Positions 8,435 through 17,854 are shown, counted from the first letter of the stretch. The stretch is DNA of 64,000 nt from Sulfuritalea sp. (GCA_016716965.1 JADJUP010000003.1:62001-126000); one strand, 5' to 3'. Program-made: numbers and translations. The notes: generated from the letters alone by a model not told the origin.

Positions 8435-10021
8435 TTGACCATCAACAGTAACCACAGCTTTCTTGCGTTCGGGCGCGAAATCGATAGCGCGAAGCTTTGG
8501 CTCCAATCCAGGCTGTTTGCTGCCTGCGGCTATTCATCCGAGATACTGGGCGAGCGCATGGTGCAACGACTGATTGAGCTCAGCCTGACTCCCTATGCCG
8601 TAGTGTTAATGGCTCTTTGCGGCAGGGCGTCCGGCAGTTTCCCAGCCCGGGGTTCGCGAATCCAGTGTGGACGTGCGTCCATGGAACTGGGGTCCGGCGT
8701 CATTCGCGTTTCCTTGATGCAACTTCTGGCCAATCACATGGATTTCCTGCTGCACTGGGGATTTTGTCTGGGGGCCATCTTGTTTCCGGCCAGGGCGGCT
8801 GCGTCCGGACAGCCTGCCGTCCTAGTATTCGGCGTCGGGATGGAAAGCCTGTTTTCCAACGAGAGTGACGAAAGATTCGTCGCCTATTGCCGGCGCGGCC
8901 CGATTGCACCGCTAGCCAAGGCGCAGCGGCTGTTGATTCAATGTCCGATCCGCGAAGCTGTGTCGACGTGTGCCGAGTTTGTTTATTGCGTCCGGCCTCT
9001 GATCAGCCTCGTGCGCTGTTCACGATTGGGACTTTTTGCTAGGCTGGCGCTGGCACTTGAGCACCTGGTCCTGTTGTTCCGTTATGCCGCCGCCGTCACT
9101 CGACTGCCTACGCTCTCTTTGCTGGGGAAGGACTTCGCCTATAGCGCCATCTCGCTTGGTCTTGATCGGAAGGGTCTGATCGAGGCAATCGTTTTTACGA
9201 CTTCCAACTACAACAGCCAGCCGCTCTGGGTCCGGGGATTGCGGAATGCGAAGCTGCACCTGGTCTGGTACGCACAGAACTTCAAACCCGTTGCCTACTT
9301 GGCCGACCATATGGAGTCGGGAGATCCCCTGTGCACGCTGGGTTCGAGTCGATACGCATTGGGTGTGGACCCGGCCTTTGGCGACTACCTCAGGATATTG
9401 GGACACCGCGGAGCAATCGAAGTGGTTGGGCCGATTGTCTGGTACCTGCCGGAGTTAGGGACCCCATCATCAAGCAGCATTGATATCGTTGTATTCGATA
9501 TCTCGCCCTTTAGCGACGACGTTGCATTGCATGCGGGCGGATACATCACCAACTACTATAATGTCGACAATCTGAGCGCGTTTATCGCCGATGTCACTGC
9601 TTTGCGGGCGAGGCTGGAAAAGGTCCTTCAGATGCCGGTTGCGTTGCGCCTGAAGACCAAACGGGGCTACAACGCAATTTACGACAAGACGTATTTCGAT
9701 CACCTGGACCAACTGAATTCCTCGGGCGTCATTTCCCTTGTCGATCATTCAAGCAACATCTATTCATTGATATCCGGCAGCCATCTGGCTGTCGTATACC
9801 CTTACAGCTCGCCGGCATACATAGCCGATGCACTGGATGTCCCAGCGATCTACTACGATCCGACGAAGTCAATCGTGGAACAGAACTTTGGCGATGCACC
9901 TTCGCTGGTCCGTTTCGCCAACTGCCCGGAGGACCTGCTGAACGCTGCAGTCGTCGCGATACAGGAGGTCCTGGCGAAACGCGCGATGCAACATGCCGCC
10001 GCAGGCGATCATGGAAAATGA
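8435..10021 (+). CDS. Surface polysaccharide protein of the PFTS-motif type, probable glycosyltransferase
   Basis: 528 residues. The C-terminal part looks like a GT-B fold: an acceptor-like segment around VGPIVWYLPELG, a MPVALRLKTKRGYN strand, and VVYPYSSPAYIADALDVPAIYYDP near residue 460, a variant of the PFTS-type signature of surface carbohydrate proteins. The N-terminal half is hydrophobic and poorly conserved. The TTG start at 8435 has no clear Shine-Dalgarno sequence; an internal start is possible. It may transfer the CMP-activated sugar or extend the glycan. Base composition is lower in GC than the housekeeping half of the window. Confidence 0.6.
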   Translation: MTINSNHSFLAFGREIDSAKLWLQSRLFAACGYSSEILGERMVQRLIELSLTPYAVVLMALCGRASGSFPARGSRIQCGRASMELGSGVIRVSLMQLLANHMDFLLHWGFCLGAILFPARAAASGQPAVLVFGVGMESLFSNESDERFVAYCRRGPIAPLAKAQRLLIQCPIREAVSTCAEFVYCVRPLISLVRCSRLGLFARLALALEHLVLLFRYAAAVTRLPTLSLLGKDFAYSAISLGLDRKGLIEAIVFTTSNYNSQPLWVRGLRNAKLHLVWYAQNFKPVAYLADHMESGDPLCTLGSSRYALGVDPAFGDYLRILGHRGAIEVVGPIVWYLPELGTPSSSSIDIVVFDISPFSDDVALHAGGYITNYYNVDNLSAFIADVTALRARLEKVLQMPVALRLKTKRGYNAIYDKTYFDHLDQLNSSGVISLVDHSSNIYSLISGSHLAVVYPYSSPAYIADALDVPAIYYDPTKSIVEQNFGDAPSLVRFANCPEDLLNAAVVAIQEVLAKRAMQHAAAGDHGK

Positions 10022-10760
10022 AGGGCAGCGGCTTGCCGCCAGTCGCATGGCTGCCGCATCAGGGACCGACCCGAAGCCGAATGTCATTGTCTGTCCAACA
10101 GGCCGGGAGTGGGCCGAGATGGCCGCGGCAGTGATTGGCTCTTCTTTTGACGCGGTAATTGCCGGAAGGGGCGCCTGCTCCCTGATGCTCACCGGGGGAA
10201 AAACCGCCGAGCGCCTCTATAATCAATGGTTCAGGTCTTCGCTACTTCCAAGGCAGGGCATGCGGTATTTTTTTGGGGATGAACGTTGCGTTCCCCCGAC
10301 GCACAAGGATAGCAACTTCGGCTTGGTAATGAGGACATTGTTCGCGAACGCGAAACCTTCTGGAGCCTGCGTGAGCCGTATGGAGGCCGACGATCCGGAT
10401 CAGGATGCCGCAGCGAGGAGGTATGAGGCATTGCTGCCCGAACGGATCGACATACTGTTATTGGGAATGGGAACTGACGGCCATGTCGCTTCCCTGTTCC
10501 CCTATAGCGATGCCTTGCGTGCGACGGAGCGGACCGTGCTGCCGGTGAAAGGTCCGGATTCGGGGCATCCGCGCCTGAGCATTACCCGGAAGGTTGTCGC
10601 CAATGCAGATGAGGTCTTTCTTCTGGCGACCGGCGAAGCGAAGGGAAGGGTGCTGGCGGAGGCAATGCGATCGCCGCATGACGTCATGTCGCTACCGGTG
10701 CGCATGGCATTGCACGCTACCTGGTTGCTGGATGAGGCGGCTGCAGGGCAGCTCCGCTAG
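9993..10760 (+). CDS. 6-phosphogluconolactonase/glucosamine-6-phosphate isomerase-like protein
   Basis: 255 residues of the SOL/DevB family: LMLTGGKTAERLYNQ phosphate-binding segment, YFFGDERCVPP and the signature LLLGMGTDGHVASLFP. In central metabolism this fold opens 6-phosphogluconolactone. Here it overlaps the preceding glycan gene by 29 bases and sits inside a surface-glycan operon, so it may act on a sugar-phosphate lactone or amino sugar phosphate of this pathway. A second ATG at 10011 is an alternative start. Family assignment is firm; the in-locus substrate is open. Confidence 0.8.
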   Translation: MPPQAIMENEGQRLAASRMAAASGTDPKPNVIVCPTGREWAEMAAAVIGSSFDAVIAGRGACSLMLTGGKTAERLYNQWFRSSLLPRQGMRYFFGDERCVPPTHKDSNFGLVMRTLFANAKPSGACVSRMEADDPDQDAAARRYEALLPERIDILLLGMGTDGHVASLFPYSDALRATERTVLPVKGPDSGHPRLSITRKVVANADEVFLLATGEAKGRVLAEAMRSPHDVMSLPVRMALHATWLLDEAAAGQLR

Positions 10761-10785
10761 AAACTTCTCGAAAAGGCGCGACAGT

Positions 10786-11625
10786 TTGAAAAAGCTCATC
10801 AAGGCGGGCATCAAACAATTGATCGATTGGTCGGTTGCCCTCATGGGGAAGACGATTCCCGGGCGCTACGTCTACGCCCGGATTGTCGGCGACGCGATGA
10901 ATCGTACCCTGACGGCAAATCATCAGGGTACGAGCTTGAGTTTTGCCGTACCCAATGCGCTGAATCAATACCGCGTCGATACCTTTTCGACGAAGGAACC
11001 GGAAACCCTGGAATGGATTGACGGAATTCCCGAGGGTTCGGTACTCTGGGATATCGGGGCAAACGTCGGCCTGTATGCCTGTTATGCAGCCAAACACCGT
11101 AATTGCCGGGTTTTTGCATTCGAGCCATCGGTCTTCAACCTTGAACTGCTGGCGCGCAATGTGTTCTTGAACGGCTTGACCGACCGGATAACTCTGGTAC
11201 CGCTGCCGCTGTCTGACGGACTGGCCGTCAGTACGCTTAACATGACCACCACCGAATGGGGAGGTGCGCTCTCGAGTTTTGGTCAGGAGTACGGTCATGA
11301 CGGGAATGTCATGCACCAGGTCTTCAAGTTCCCGACCATAGGTCTTTCCATGGTTGATGCGGCCGAACGGCTGGGGATTCCTCGACCCGACTTTATTAAG
11401 ATGGATGTCGACGGCATTGAGCACCTGATTCTCAAGGGTGGATTGCCGTTGCTAAAGACCATAAAAGGCATCCTGATCGAGATAAATGACAGTTTCAAGG
11501 CCCAGGCCAATGATTCGAGCATGTACTTGCAGCAGTCGGGGCTTTCGCTGCGCGAAAAGCGGCATGCGGAAGAGTTTGACACCGGCATGGCCCAATACAC
11601 CTTCAATCAGATATGGGTCAGATAG
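10786..11625 (+). CDS. FkbM-family SAM methyltransferase
   Basis: 279 residues with the FkbM pattern: VLWDIGANVGLYACYAAKH (SAM site), VFAFEPS, the middle segment ending FIKMDVDGIEHLIL, and ILIEIN. Members O-methylate sugars or natural products. The TTG at 10786 follows an AAGG nine bases upstream; an ATG at 10843 is an alternative, and the longer open frame is a shadow of the preceding gene. It is the second of four methyltransferases in the locus, so the glycan is probably methylated at more than one position. Confidence 0.78.
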   Translation: MKKLIKAGIKQLIDWSVALMGKTIPGRYVYARIVGDAMNRTLTANHQGTSLSFAVPNALNQYRVDTFSTKEPETLEWIDGIPEGSVLWDIGANVGLYACYAAKHRNCRVFAFEPSVFNLELLARNVFLNGLTDRITLVPLPLSDGLAVSTLNMTTTEWGGALSSFGQEYGHDGNVMHQVFKFPTIGLSMVDAAERLGIPRPDFIKMDVDGIEHLILKGGLPLLKTIKGILIEINDSFKAQANDSSMYLQQSGLSLREKRHAEEFDTGMAQYTFNQIWVR

Positions 11626-11663
11626 CGATGCCCCTGTCTCCATCGGACGCAAATTGAGAAATC

Positions 11664-12710
11664 ATGCCTAGCGTGAAAGTTGGAATCGCAGGGTTCGGAG
11701 TGGTGGGCCGACGGCGCAGGGACTGCATTGAGCGGCACCCGCACATGCAGGTGGTGGCAGTCTGCGACCGGGCCTTTGAAGGGGAGGGGATGCTTCCCGA
11801 CGGCACCCGGTATTTCCGGGACTACCGTCGTTTGCTGGAGGAAGGCCTTGATGCGCTGATTGTCTGCCTGACGAATGACATCGCCGCAGAAGTAACGATC
11901 GCCGGCCTCGAATCTGGCTTGCACGTATTTTGCGAAAAGCCGCCCGGGCGCAGCGTCGAGGACATCGTACGGGTAATCGCGCACGAGCGCCGCCATCCCT
12001 CGCTGAAGCTGATGTATGGCTTCAATCACCGCTACCACGAGTCGGTGCAAGAATCCCTCGCCATCATGCGTTCCGGGGAACTCGGCAAGGTCATCAACAT
12101 GCGTGGGGTGTATGGCAAGGCCAAGCTCATCACTTTCAACCAGCCGGACTGGCGCACCAAGCGCGAAATTGCCGGCGGCGGCGTGCTACTTGACCAAGGT
12201 ATACACATGGTTGACCTGATGCGCCTGCTGGGCGGAGATTTCACCGAGGTGCACAGCTTCATTTCGAACAGCCATTGGGGCTATGACGTCGAGGACAATG
12301 CCTACGCCCTGATGCGAACCGCCGAAGGCGTGGTCGGTATGCTCAATTCCTCAGCCACCCAATGGCGGCATCGCTTCCATCTTGACATCAACCTGGACCG
12401 AGGCAGCCTGATTCTTGGAGGAATTCTTTCCGGCACCAAAAGTTACGGGGCAGAAACATTGACCGTGGTGCGTGCCGATCCCGACAATGATCGCGGTGAT
12501 CCGAAGGAAGTCATTACCCGCTACAACCGGGACCCGTCCTGGGACGAGGAAATGCGCGCATTTGCCGACTCCGTTTTGAACGACAAGCCGGTGCAAAGCG
12601 GCACTTCGGACGACGCGCTGCGCACCATGCAACTGGTTTTCAAGATCTATTACGCTGATCCGGTTTGGCGTAAGGCCTATAACATTCAAGACCCTGACAT
12701 CCATGAATAG
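11664..12710 (+). CDS. Gfo/Idh/MocA oxidoreductase opening the cyclase module
   Basis: 348 residues: N-terminal VGIAGFGVVGRRR Rossmann loop, CEKPPGRSVED near residue 95, and C-terminal GGGVLLDQGIHMVDLMRLLGG, the standard dehydrogenase pattern with the His expected at the active site. It starts about 40 bases after the methyltransferase. Its TAG stop overlaps the ATG of the next small ORF. By position it is the first enzyme of the module containing the dehydroquinate-synthase-like cyclase. The substrate is unknown; oxidation of a sugar or cyclitol hydroxyl is the family chemistry. Confidence 0.8.
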   Translation: MPSVKVGIAGFGVVGRRRRDCIERHPHMQVVAVCDRAFEGEGMLPDGTRYFRDYRRLLEEGLDALIVCLTNDIAAEVTIAGLESGLHVFCEKPPGRSVEDIVRVIAHERRHPSLKLMYGFNHRYHESVQESLAIMRSGELGKVINMRGVYGKAKLITFNQPDWRTKREIAGGGVLLDQGIHMVDLMRLLGGDFTEVHSFISNSHWGYDVEDNAYALMRTAEGVVGMLNSSATQWRHRFHLDINLDRGSLILGGILSGTKSYGAETLTVVRADPDNDRGDPKEVITRYNRDPSWDEEMRAFADSVLNDKPVQSGTSDDALRTMQLVFKIYYADPVWRKAYNIQDPDIHE

Positions 12711-12906
12711 CAACGATCGTTCTTTTTGTCCCAATCCGGCTTTATTCAGCAACGCTAACATCCTGAATCGACAATCGGTATTGAATGGCATCGAGGTCAA
12801 GGAATTCGCGCGTTTCCTCGAAACGCTGCTGGTTGCGCGCATGGTCCTTGATGATGTTGTCGGCACTCATTTGATGCGGCACGTGAAAGCCATGAGAGAG
12901 CTCTGA
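12703..12906 (+). CDS. Small unrecognised protein (67 residues) in the cyclase operon
   Basis: The ATG overlaps the stop region of the upstream oxidoreductase by eight bases and the TGA ends two bases before the next ATG, exactly filling the space between two translationally coupled genes. The second half (IEVKEFARFLETLLVARM... to MREL) reads as an amphipathic helix with GC-rich third positions; the first half is less convincing. I recognise no family. It could be a small accessory protein, a remnant of a larger domain, or simply spacer with a chance frame. Confidence 0.4.
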   Translation: MNSNDRSFCPNPALFSNANILNRQSVLNGIEVKEFARFLETLLVARMVLDDVVGTHLMRHVKAMREL

Positions 12907-12908
12907 CC

Positions 12909-13625
12909 ATGCGTTTTGCCGGCAAGAAGGTTTTCGTTACCGGGGCCTCGCGGGGGATAGGAAACGCAATTGCCGCGATGTTCCGAACCGAGGGCGCGAC
13001 GGTGACGGGAACCCGCACCGCGCCGGGTGCGGAGGGCAAGGATGCCTGTGACGAATGGGTGCAGGCCGATTTCTCGGACCTTGCACAGATTCGCGCTTGC
13101 GCCGAATTCGTGCGACAGGCGGAACCCGATGTATTGGTGAACAACGCAGGCATTAACCGAATCGCTCCATTCGCCGAAATCGATCCAGACGATTTCCAGC
13201 TTATCCAGCAAGTAAACGTGTTTGCCCCCTTCCTTCTGTGTCGGTCGGCGCTTCCGGCCATGGCCCGCAAGCGCTGGGGCCGGATAGTGAACCTCTCGTC
13301 CATCTGGGGAAAGATCAGCAAGGCGCAGCGGGCATCCTATTCCGCCAGCAAGTTCGCGCTGGACGGAATGACCGTGGCGCTTGCGGCCGAGTACTCCGCC
13401 CATGGCGTGCTGGCCAATTGCGTGGCGCCGGGTTTCATCGATACGGACTTGACGCGGCGGGTGCTCGGGGACAAAGGAATCCAGGCTCTGATTCCAGTGA
13501 TACCGTCGCAACGCCTTGGCCGGATAGACGAGATTGCCCGGGCGGTTCTTTGGCTTTCGAGCGAGGAAAACACCTACCTGACCGGCCAGAACATCGCCGT
13601 GGATGGAGGTTTCAGTCGTGTCTGA
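12909..13625 (+). CDS. Short-chain dehydrogenase (FabG-like) of the cyclase module
   Basis: 238 residues: VFVTGASRGIGNAIA, LVNNAGINR, IVNLSSIWG and YSASK give the complete classical SDR catalytic set; the C-terminus ends GQNIAVDGGFSRV. It is the normal length of FabG-like enzymes. Its stop overlaps the GTG of the cyclase gene, which points to paired synthesis of the two proteins. A ketoreductase or dehydrogenase acting just before or after ring closure is a reasonable inference. Confidence 0.82.
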   Translation: MRFAGKKVFVTGASRGIGNAIAAMFRTEGATVTGTRTAPGAEGKDACDEWVQADFSDLAQIRACAEFVRQAEPDVLVNNAGINRIAPFAEIDPDDFQLIQQVNVFAPFLLCRSALPAMARKRWGRIVNLSSIWGKISKAQRASYSASKFALDGMTVALAAEYSAHGVLANCVAPGFIDTDLTRRVLGDKGIQALIPVIPSQRLGRIDEIARAVLWLSSEENTYLTGQNIAVDGGFSRV

Positions 13626-14688
13626 AGGCCTGGTAATCCAGTCCCACAAAGGGCCGTATGCCGTGTCGTTCGCCGGCGACCTCCTGCGCGATCCGGCCTG
13701 CCTGTTGCAGGGGGAGCCGCATTTCCTGGTCGATGCCACCGTGGCCCGCCTCTATGCCCGCCCCCTGGAACGCATACTCGCCCATCCCAATCTGATCCTG
13801 ATTGAGGCGAAGGAAGAAAACAAGTCGCTGCAAAGCATCATTCCGGTGTTCGAGCAACTGGTCAGCAACAAGGTGCGACGGAACCAGGTGCTGGTGGCAA
13901 TCGGCGGAGGCATCGTCCAGGACATCACCTGCTTCATCGCCAGCACGCTGTTGCGCGGATTGCCTTGGCGCTTCGTGCCCACGACCCTGTTGTCACAGGC
14001 GGATTCCTGCATCGGGTCGAAGAGCTCGATCAATCTCGGCGATGCCAAGAACATCCTCGGGACCTTCAATCCGCCGCAGCAGATATTTGTCGATCCAGGA
14101 TTCCTCGACACGCTGGATTCCCGCGAAATCCGGTCCGGAGTCGGGGAAATACTCAAGGTTCACGCAATTGACGGCGCTGTTTCCTTTGACCGCCTGGCGG
14201 CCGACTTCGACCGTCTGTTTGCCGACCGGGACTTGCTGGGCAAGTACATCCGATCGGCGCTGCTGATCAAGCAGCGTTTCATCGAAAAGGACGAGTTCGA
14301 CCAGGGGATACGCAATATCTTCAATTACGGGCACAGCTTCGGCCACGCCATCGAGTCAGCCACCGATTACGCGGTGCCGCACGGAATCGCTGTGACCATG
14401 GGCATGGACATGGCCAATCATGTCGCCACGGCAAGGGGCTTGTTGCCGGCCAGTCACTTTGCACGAATGCATTCAACGCTGCGCAAGAACTATGGCGACT
14501 TTTCCGCCACGCCAATTCCCCTGGATTCGCTTCTGTCCGCACTGATGAAGGACAAAAAGAACACCAGCACCAAGCTGGGACTGATTCTGCCGGTGGGCGA
14601 GAGCGCCGCCGTCCAGCGAGTTGAGGTCCCGCCGGATGGTGCCTTTCATGAACAATGTAAGAGCTTTCTGGGAGAACTTGGCGCATGA
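13618..14688 (+). CDS. 3-dehydroquinate-synthase-like sugar phosphate cyclase
   Basis: 356 residues of the AroB superfamily. NAD-site glycines (VAIGGGIVQD), PTTLLSQADSCIGSK, KNILG and the metal ligands are present: Glu in GVGEILK, His in NYGHSFGHAIE and His in VPHGIAV. Lys/Arg residues that grip the substrate in AroB (GSK, EILK, LIKQRF, RNIFN, MKDKK) also appear conserved, so an active cyclase is expected. The GTG at 13618 overlaps the upstream stop; a start at 13603 is possible. It lies in a glycan operon and not with shikimate genes, so a role in a carbocyclic sugar is inferred, perhaps from a DAHP-like substrate. Confidence 0.82.
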   Translation: MSEGLVIQSHKGPYAVSFAGDLLRDPACLLQGEPHFLVDATVARLYARPLERILAHPNLILIEAKEENKSLQSIIPVFEQLVSNKVRRNQVLVAIGGGIVQDITCFIASTLLRGLPWRFVPTTLLSQADSCIGSKSSINLGDAKNILGTFNPPQQIFVDPGFLDTLDSREIRSGVGEILKVHAIDGAVSFDRLAADFDRLFADRDLLGKYIRSALLIKQRFIEKDEFDQGIRNIFNYGHSFGHAIESATDYAVPHGIAVTMGMDMANHVATARGLLPASHFARMHSTLRKNYGDFSATPIPLDSLLSALMKDKKNTSTKLGLILPVGESAAVQRVEVPPDGAFHEQCKSFLGELGA

Positions 14689-15641
14689 GTCGAGAAATCA
14701 GGGTCGCGGTTTGCTCCCGTTCCTTTTCCGCCAACCCGGTTCTGCGTGCGGAATTGCTGGCGCGTTACCCGAACGTCACCTTCAATGATGCCGGTCTGCA
14801 ACTTCGTGGTGACAGCCTGGTTGAATTCCTCAAAGGGCATGACAAGGCCATCACCGCTCTGGAAGTGGTCGATGACTCGGTCCTGGCCAGACTTCCAGAC
14901 CTCAAGGTGCTCAGCAAGTATGGGGTCGGCTTGGACATGATCGACATGGCGGCGATGCGTGCGCATGGCAAGCGGCTTGGATGGATGGGCGGCGTGAACC
15001 GGCGGTCCGTGTCCGAACTGGTGATTTCCTTCGCCATCGCGATGCTGCGCCACGTTCCGGCGGCCAACCGCGAGGTTCTTGCCGGAACGTGGCGCCAGCA
15101 TGTCGGCGGACACCTTTCCGGGCGAACGGTCGGCATTATCGGCTGCGGAAATGTCGGCAAGGACCTCGTCCAGTTGCTGAAGCCCTTCGGGACTCCGGTT
15201 CTGGCCAACGACATTCGCGACTATCGGGAATTTTACGAGGCCCACGCCGTCAAGCCGGTGGCCCTGGAGGAACTCCTGGCGCAGTCCGACCTGGTGACCC
15301 TGCACGTGCCGCTGGATCAGAGCACGCGCGGCATGCTCGACGAACGGCGGCTTTCCCTGATGAAGCCTTCCGCGGTGCTGATCAATCTTGCGCGCGGGGG
15401 ACTGGTCGACGAACTTGCGCTGAAGCGCATGCTGCAGGAGAAGCGATTGGCGGCGGCAGCTTTCGACGTATTCGCCGTCGAACCACCCCTGGATACAGAA
15501 CTCCTGTCGCTTCCGAATTTCCTCGCCACGCCCCACATCGGGGGCAGTGCCCATGAGGCGATACTTGCCATGGGACGCGCGGCGATTGCCGGACTCGACG
15601 ACAATAGCATTCCGGTCGAGGAACAGCTCGGTCAGGAATAA
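14685..15641 (+). CDS. D-isomer-specific 2-hydroxyacid dehydrogenase (SerA-like)
   Basis: 318 residues. The NAD-binding loop VGIIGCGNVGKDL is near residue 147, and the catalytic Arg (INLARGGLVDE), Glu (DVFAVEPPLD) and His (ATPHIGGSAHEA) are all visible. The ATG overlaps the stop of the cyclase gene. Enzymes of this family reduce 2-keto acids or oxidise 2-hydroxy acids, so its presence argues for a carboxylated intermediate in this pathway. It is distinct from a housekeeping SerA, being shorter and lacking an ACT domain. Confidence 0.83.
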   Translation: MSREIRVAVCSRSFSANPVLRAELLARYPNVTFNDAGLQLRGDSLVEFLKGHDKAITALEVVDDSVLARLPDLKVLSKYGVGLDMIDMAAMRAHGKRLGWMGGVNRRSVSELVISFAIAMLRHVPAANREVLAGTWRQHVGGHLSGRTVGIIGCGNVGKDLVQLLKPFGTPVLANDIRDYREFYEAHAVKPVALEELLAQSDLVTLHVPLDQSTRGMLDERRLSLMKPSAVLINLARGGLVDELALKRMLQEKRLAAAAFDVFAVEPPLDTELLSLPNFLATPHIGGSAHEAILAMGRAAIAGLDDNSIPVEEQLGQE

Positions 15642-15659
15642 TCCGACACGAAGGCACGC

Positions 15660-16754
15660 ATGAGTACAAGCCCCCGACGTTCCCTGCTGAACCCCGCACT
15701 GCAGCGTCCCAGCGCCCTGGGTTCGACGCCGCGGGATCCCGGCCGCCTGTGGCTGGACAAGAACGAGAATCTCGACGCGGAGCTGGAGGCCGTCCTGCAT
15801 GGTGTTCTGCTCGCGCTGCCAGCCCGGGCCCTGAATACCTATCCGGAAGCGGGCGAGGTCTATCGCAAGCTCGCACGGTGGCTTGGCATCGGTCCGGAAC
15901 ACCTGCTTCTGACACCGGGCAGCGATGGGGCCATCCGCCTCGTGTTCGAGGCCTTCGTCGAAGAGGGCGATGCCGTGGTCCACACCTCGCCGACCTTCGC
16001 CATGTACCCCGTCTACAGCCAGATGTTCGGCGCGGATGCCCGGGTGCTGGAGTATGCGAGAACCGAGGCTGGACCGTTTCTTGATGCAGCGGCAATCATT
16101 GCAGCGGTGCGGGAAATCAAACCGAAGTTGCTGTGCCTGCCCAATCCGGACAGCCCGACCGGCACCACGCTGGCACCGGAAGTCCTGCGCGATGTGCTCG
16201 CGGCGTGCGAGAGTTCCGGAACCGTATTGCTGCTGGATGAGGCCTATCATCCATTCCATGAGTGGACCGCCGTCCCATGGGTCACCAGTGCCAGGAATCT
16301 GGTGGTCGCGAGGACCTTTGCCAAGGCGTGGGGCGCCGCCGGGCTGAGGATCGGCTACGCCGTGGCCCATCCTGAAACGATAGCCCTGCTGCACAAGATG
16401 AGGCCGATGTACGAAGTCAGCACGATCGCCATCGAGTTCATGTCCGGGATGCTGGACCGCTCCGCGGATATGCTGAAGTCCGTGGCCAGAATTCGGGAGG
16501 GCAAGCACTACTTTGTCGAAGAAATGCGTGCGCTCGGTTTCGACGTATTGCCGACTGCTGGCAACTTCCTGCATGTCGCCTTCGGCGCAAACTCGCAGGC
16601 AGTTCATGCCGCACTGTCGTCGAGAGTGTATTACCGTGCGACATTCGATACCCCGAGCTTGGCAGGCTACAGCAGGTTCTCGGTGGCACCCAGGCCAGCC
16701 ATGGAAATAGTGGCCGCTTTAATCAGGCAGGCAGTTATGGAGAGCAGGCGATGA
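15660..16754 (+). CDS. PLP-dependent aminotransferase, HisC-like (class I/II)
   Basis: 364 residues resembling histidinol-phosphate aminotransferase: WLDKNEN near the start, NTYPEAGE, LLTPGSDGAI, CLPNPDSPTG, LLLDEAYH (cofactor Asp/Tyr) and TFAKAWGAAGLRIGY with the PLP lysine. No histidine genes are nearby. It follows the hydroxyacid dehydrogenase by 18 bases and overlaps the next gene, so it probably installs an amino group on the keto product of this module. Donor and acceptor are unknown. Confidence 0.82.
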   Translation: MSTSPRRSLLNPALQRPSALGSTPRDPGRLWLDKNENLDAELEAVLHGVLLALPARALNTYPEAGEVYRKLARWLGIGPEHLLLTPGSDGAIRLVFEAFVEEGDAVVHTSPTFAMYPVYSQMFGADARVLEYARTEAGPFLDAAAIIAAVREIKPKLLCLPNPDSPTGTTLAPEVLRDVLAACESSGTVLLLDEAYHPFHEWTAVPWVTSARNLVVARTFAKAWGAAGLRIGYAVAHPETIALLHKMRPMYEVSTIAIEFMSGMLDRSADMLKSVARIREGKHYFVEEMRALGFDVLPTAGNFLHVAFGANSQAVHAALSSRVYYRATFDTPSLAGYSRFSVAPRPAMEIVAALIRQAVMESRR

Positions 16755-17854
16755 AGGATAGTTTGGTCAAGGTTGCAGTTATCGGCTGCGGTCGTGTTTC
16801 GGGTCATCACTGCCGATCGATCGCGGAAACCGACGGCGTCGAGCTAGTGGCGATCTGCGATCTGGAGATCGAAAAGGCCAGTGTATATCGCGACCAGTTC
16901 GGCGCCAGGGCCTATGACAACTATCACCGCATGCTGCTGGAGAATCCCGAGATCAATACGGTCGCCATCGTCACTCCCTCGGGCATGCACCATGAACATG
17001 CGCTGGACATCATGGCGAGATACCGGAAGAACATCATCGTCGAGAAGCCGACCTTCAAGAAACCGTCGCAGGTGACGGACGCCTATGCCAAAGCGGAAGC
17101 CGCCGGTGTTGAGGTATTCGCGGTGTTCCAGAACAGGCACAACCTTGCAGTGAAGCGGGTGCTGCAGGGATTGACCCAGGGTGAACTCGGCAAGCTGCGC
17201 TCGGTGGCGGTTCGCGTTCGCTGGTGCCGTCCCCAGCGTTATTATGACCTGGCGCCATGGCGTGGCACCTTCGCCATGGATGGTGGATGCCTGACCAACC
17301 AGGGGATACACCATATCGACTTGTTGCGACGCCTGGGTGGCGAGGTCAGCCGGGTTTGCAGCACGCACCGGACACTTGGCGCCGATATCGAGGTCGAGGA
17401 TACCGCCACCGCAGCGATCGAGTTCGAAAGCGGCGCGATCGGCGCGCTCGAGGTAACTACCGCCGCCCGCCCGATAGACTACGAGGCCAGCCTGTCGCTG
17501 GTTTGCGAGAACGGCCTGGCGCAGATCGGTGGCATTGCGGTAAACGAGTTGCAGATATACACCCCCGATCCGGCGGCCTGCGCAGCAAACTCCGAGGATT
17601 TTTCGGGGAATGTATACGGCCACGGTCACGTGAAGATCTACGAGGAAATCCTGGCGCACTTCAAGGGAGAGCAGAAGTTCCCGGTTTCCTACCAAGACAC
17701 GCTGCGCACGATCCAGCTCCTGAACTCCTTCTATCGGGCGGACGAGAGCAGAGGGTGGGTGGACGTTGCCACGGCCGGCGACAGCATTCGCTTGGGCCGG
17801 GAAGACCAGCGCCTGGCCGACATCTACCGTACCGTCGTGCCGTCGGGCATCTGA
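16751..17854 (+). CDS. Gfo/Idh/MocA oxidoreductase, second copy in the cyclase module
   Basis: 367 residues with VAVIGCGRVSGHHC at the N-terminus, VEKPTFKKPSQV near residue 97 and GGCLTNQGIHHIDLLRRLGG in the C-terminal domain. The start overlaps the aminotransferase stop (ATGA). It is only distantly similar to the copies at 5862 and 11664, so the three probably act on different intermediates. The family oxidises or epimerises sugars with NAD(P). Confidence 0.8.
   Translation: MKDSLVKVAVIGCGRVSGHHCRSIAETDGVELVAICDLEIEKASVYRDQFGARAYDNYHRMLLENPEINTVAIVTPSGMHHEHALDIMARYRKNIIVEKPTFKKPSQVTDAYAKAEAAGVEVFAVFQNRHNLAVKRVLQGLTQGELGKLRSVAVRVRWCRPQRYYDLAPWRGTFAMDGGCLTNQGIHHIDLLRRLGGEVSRVCSTHRTLGADIEVEDTATAAIEFESGAIGALEVTTAARPIDYEASLSLVCENGLAQIGGIAVNELQIYTPDPAACAANSEDFSGNVYGHGHVKIYEEILAHFKGEQKFPVSYQDTLRTIQLLNSFYRADESRGWVDVATAGDSIRLGREDQRLADIYRTVVPSGI

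Noticed and set aside
13618..14688. The housekeeping aroB
   Set aside because: It lies in a glycan operon without aroK or other shikimate genes and differs in several motif positions; this cannot be excluded without the rest of the genome.
14646..16607. 653-residue open frame on the minus strand
   Set aside because: Antisense to the hydroxyacid dehydrogenase and aminotransferase, whose motifs are intact.
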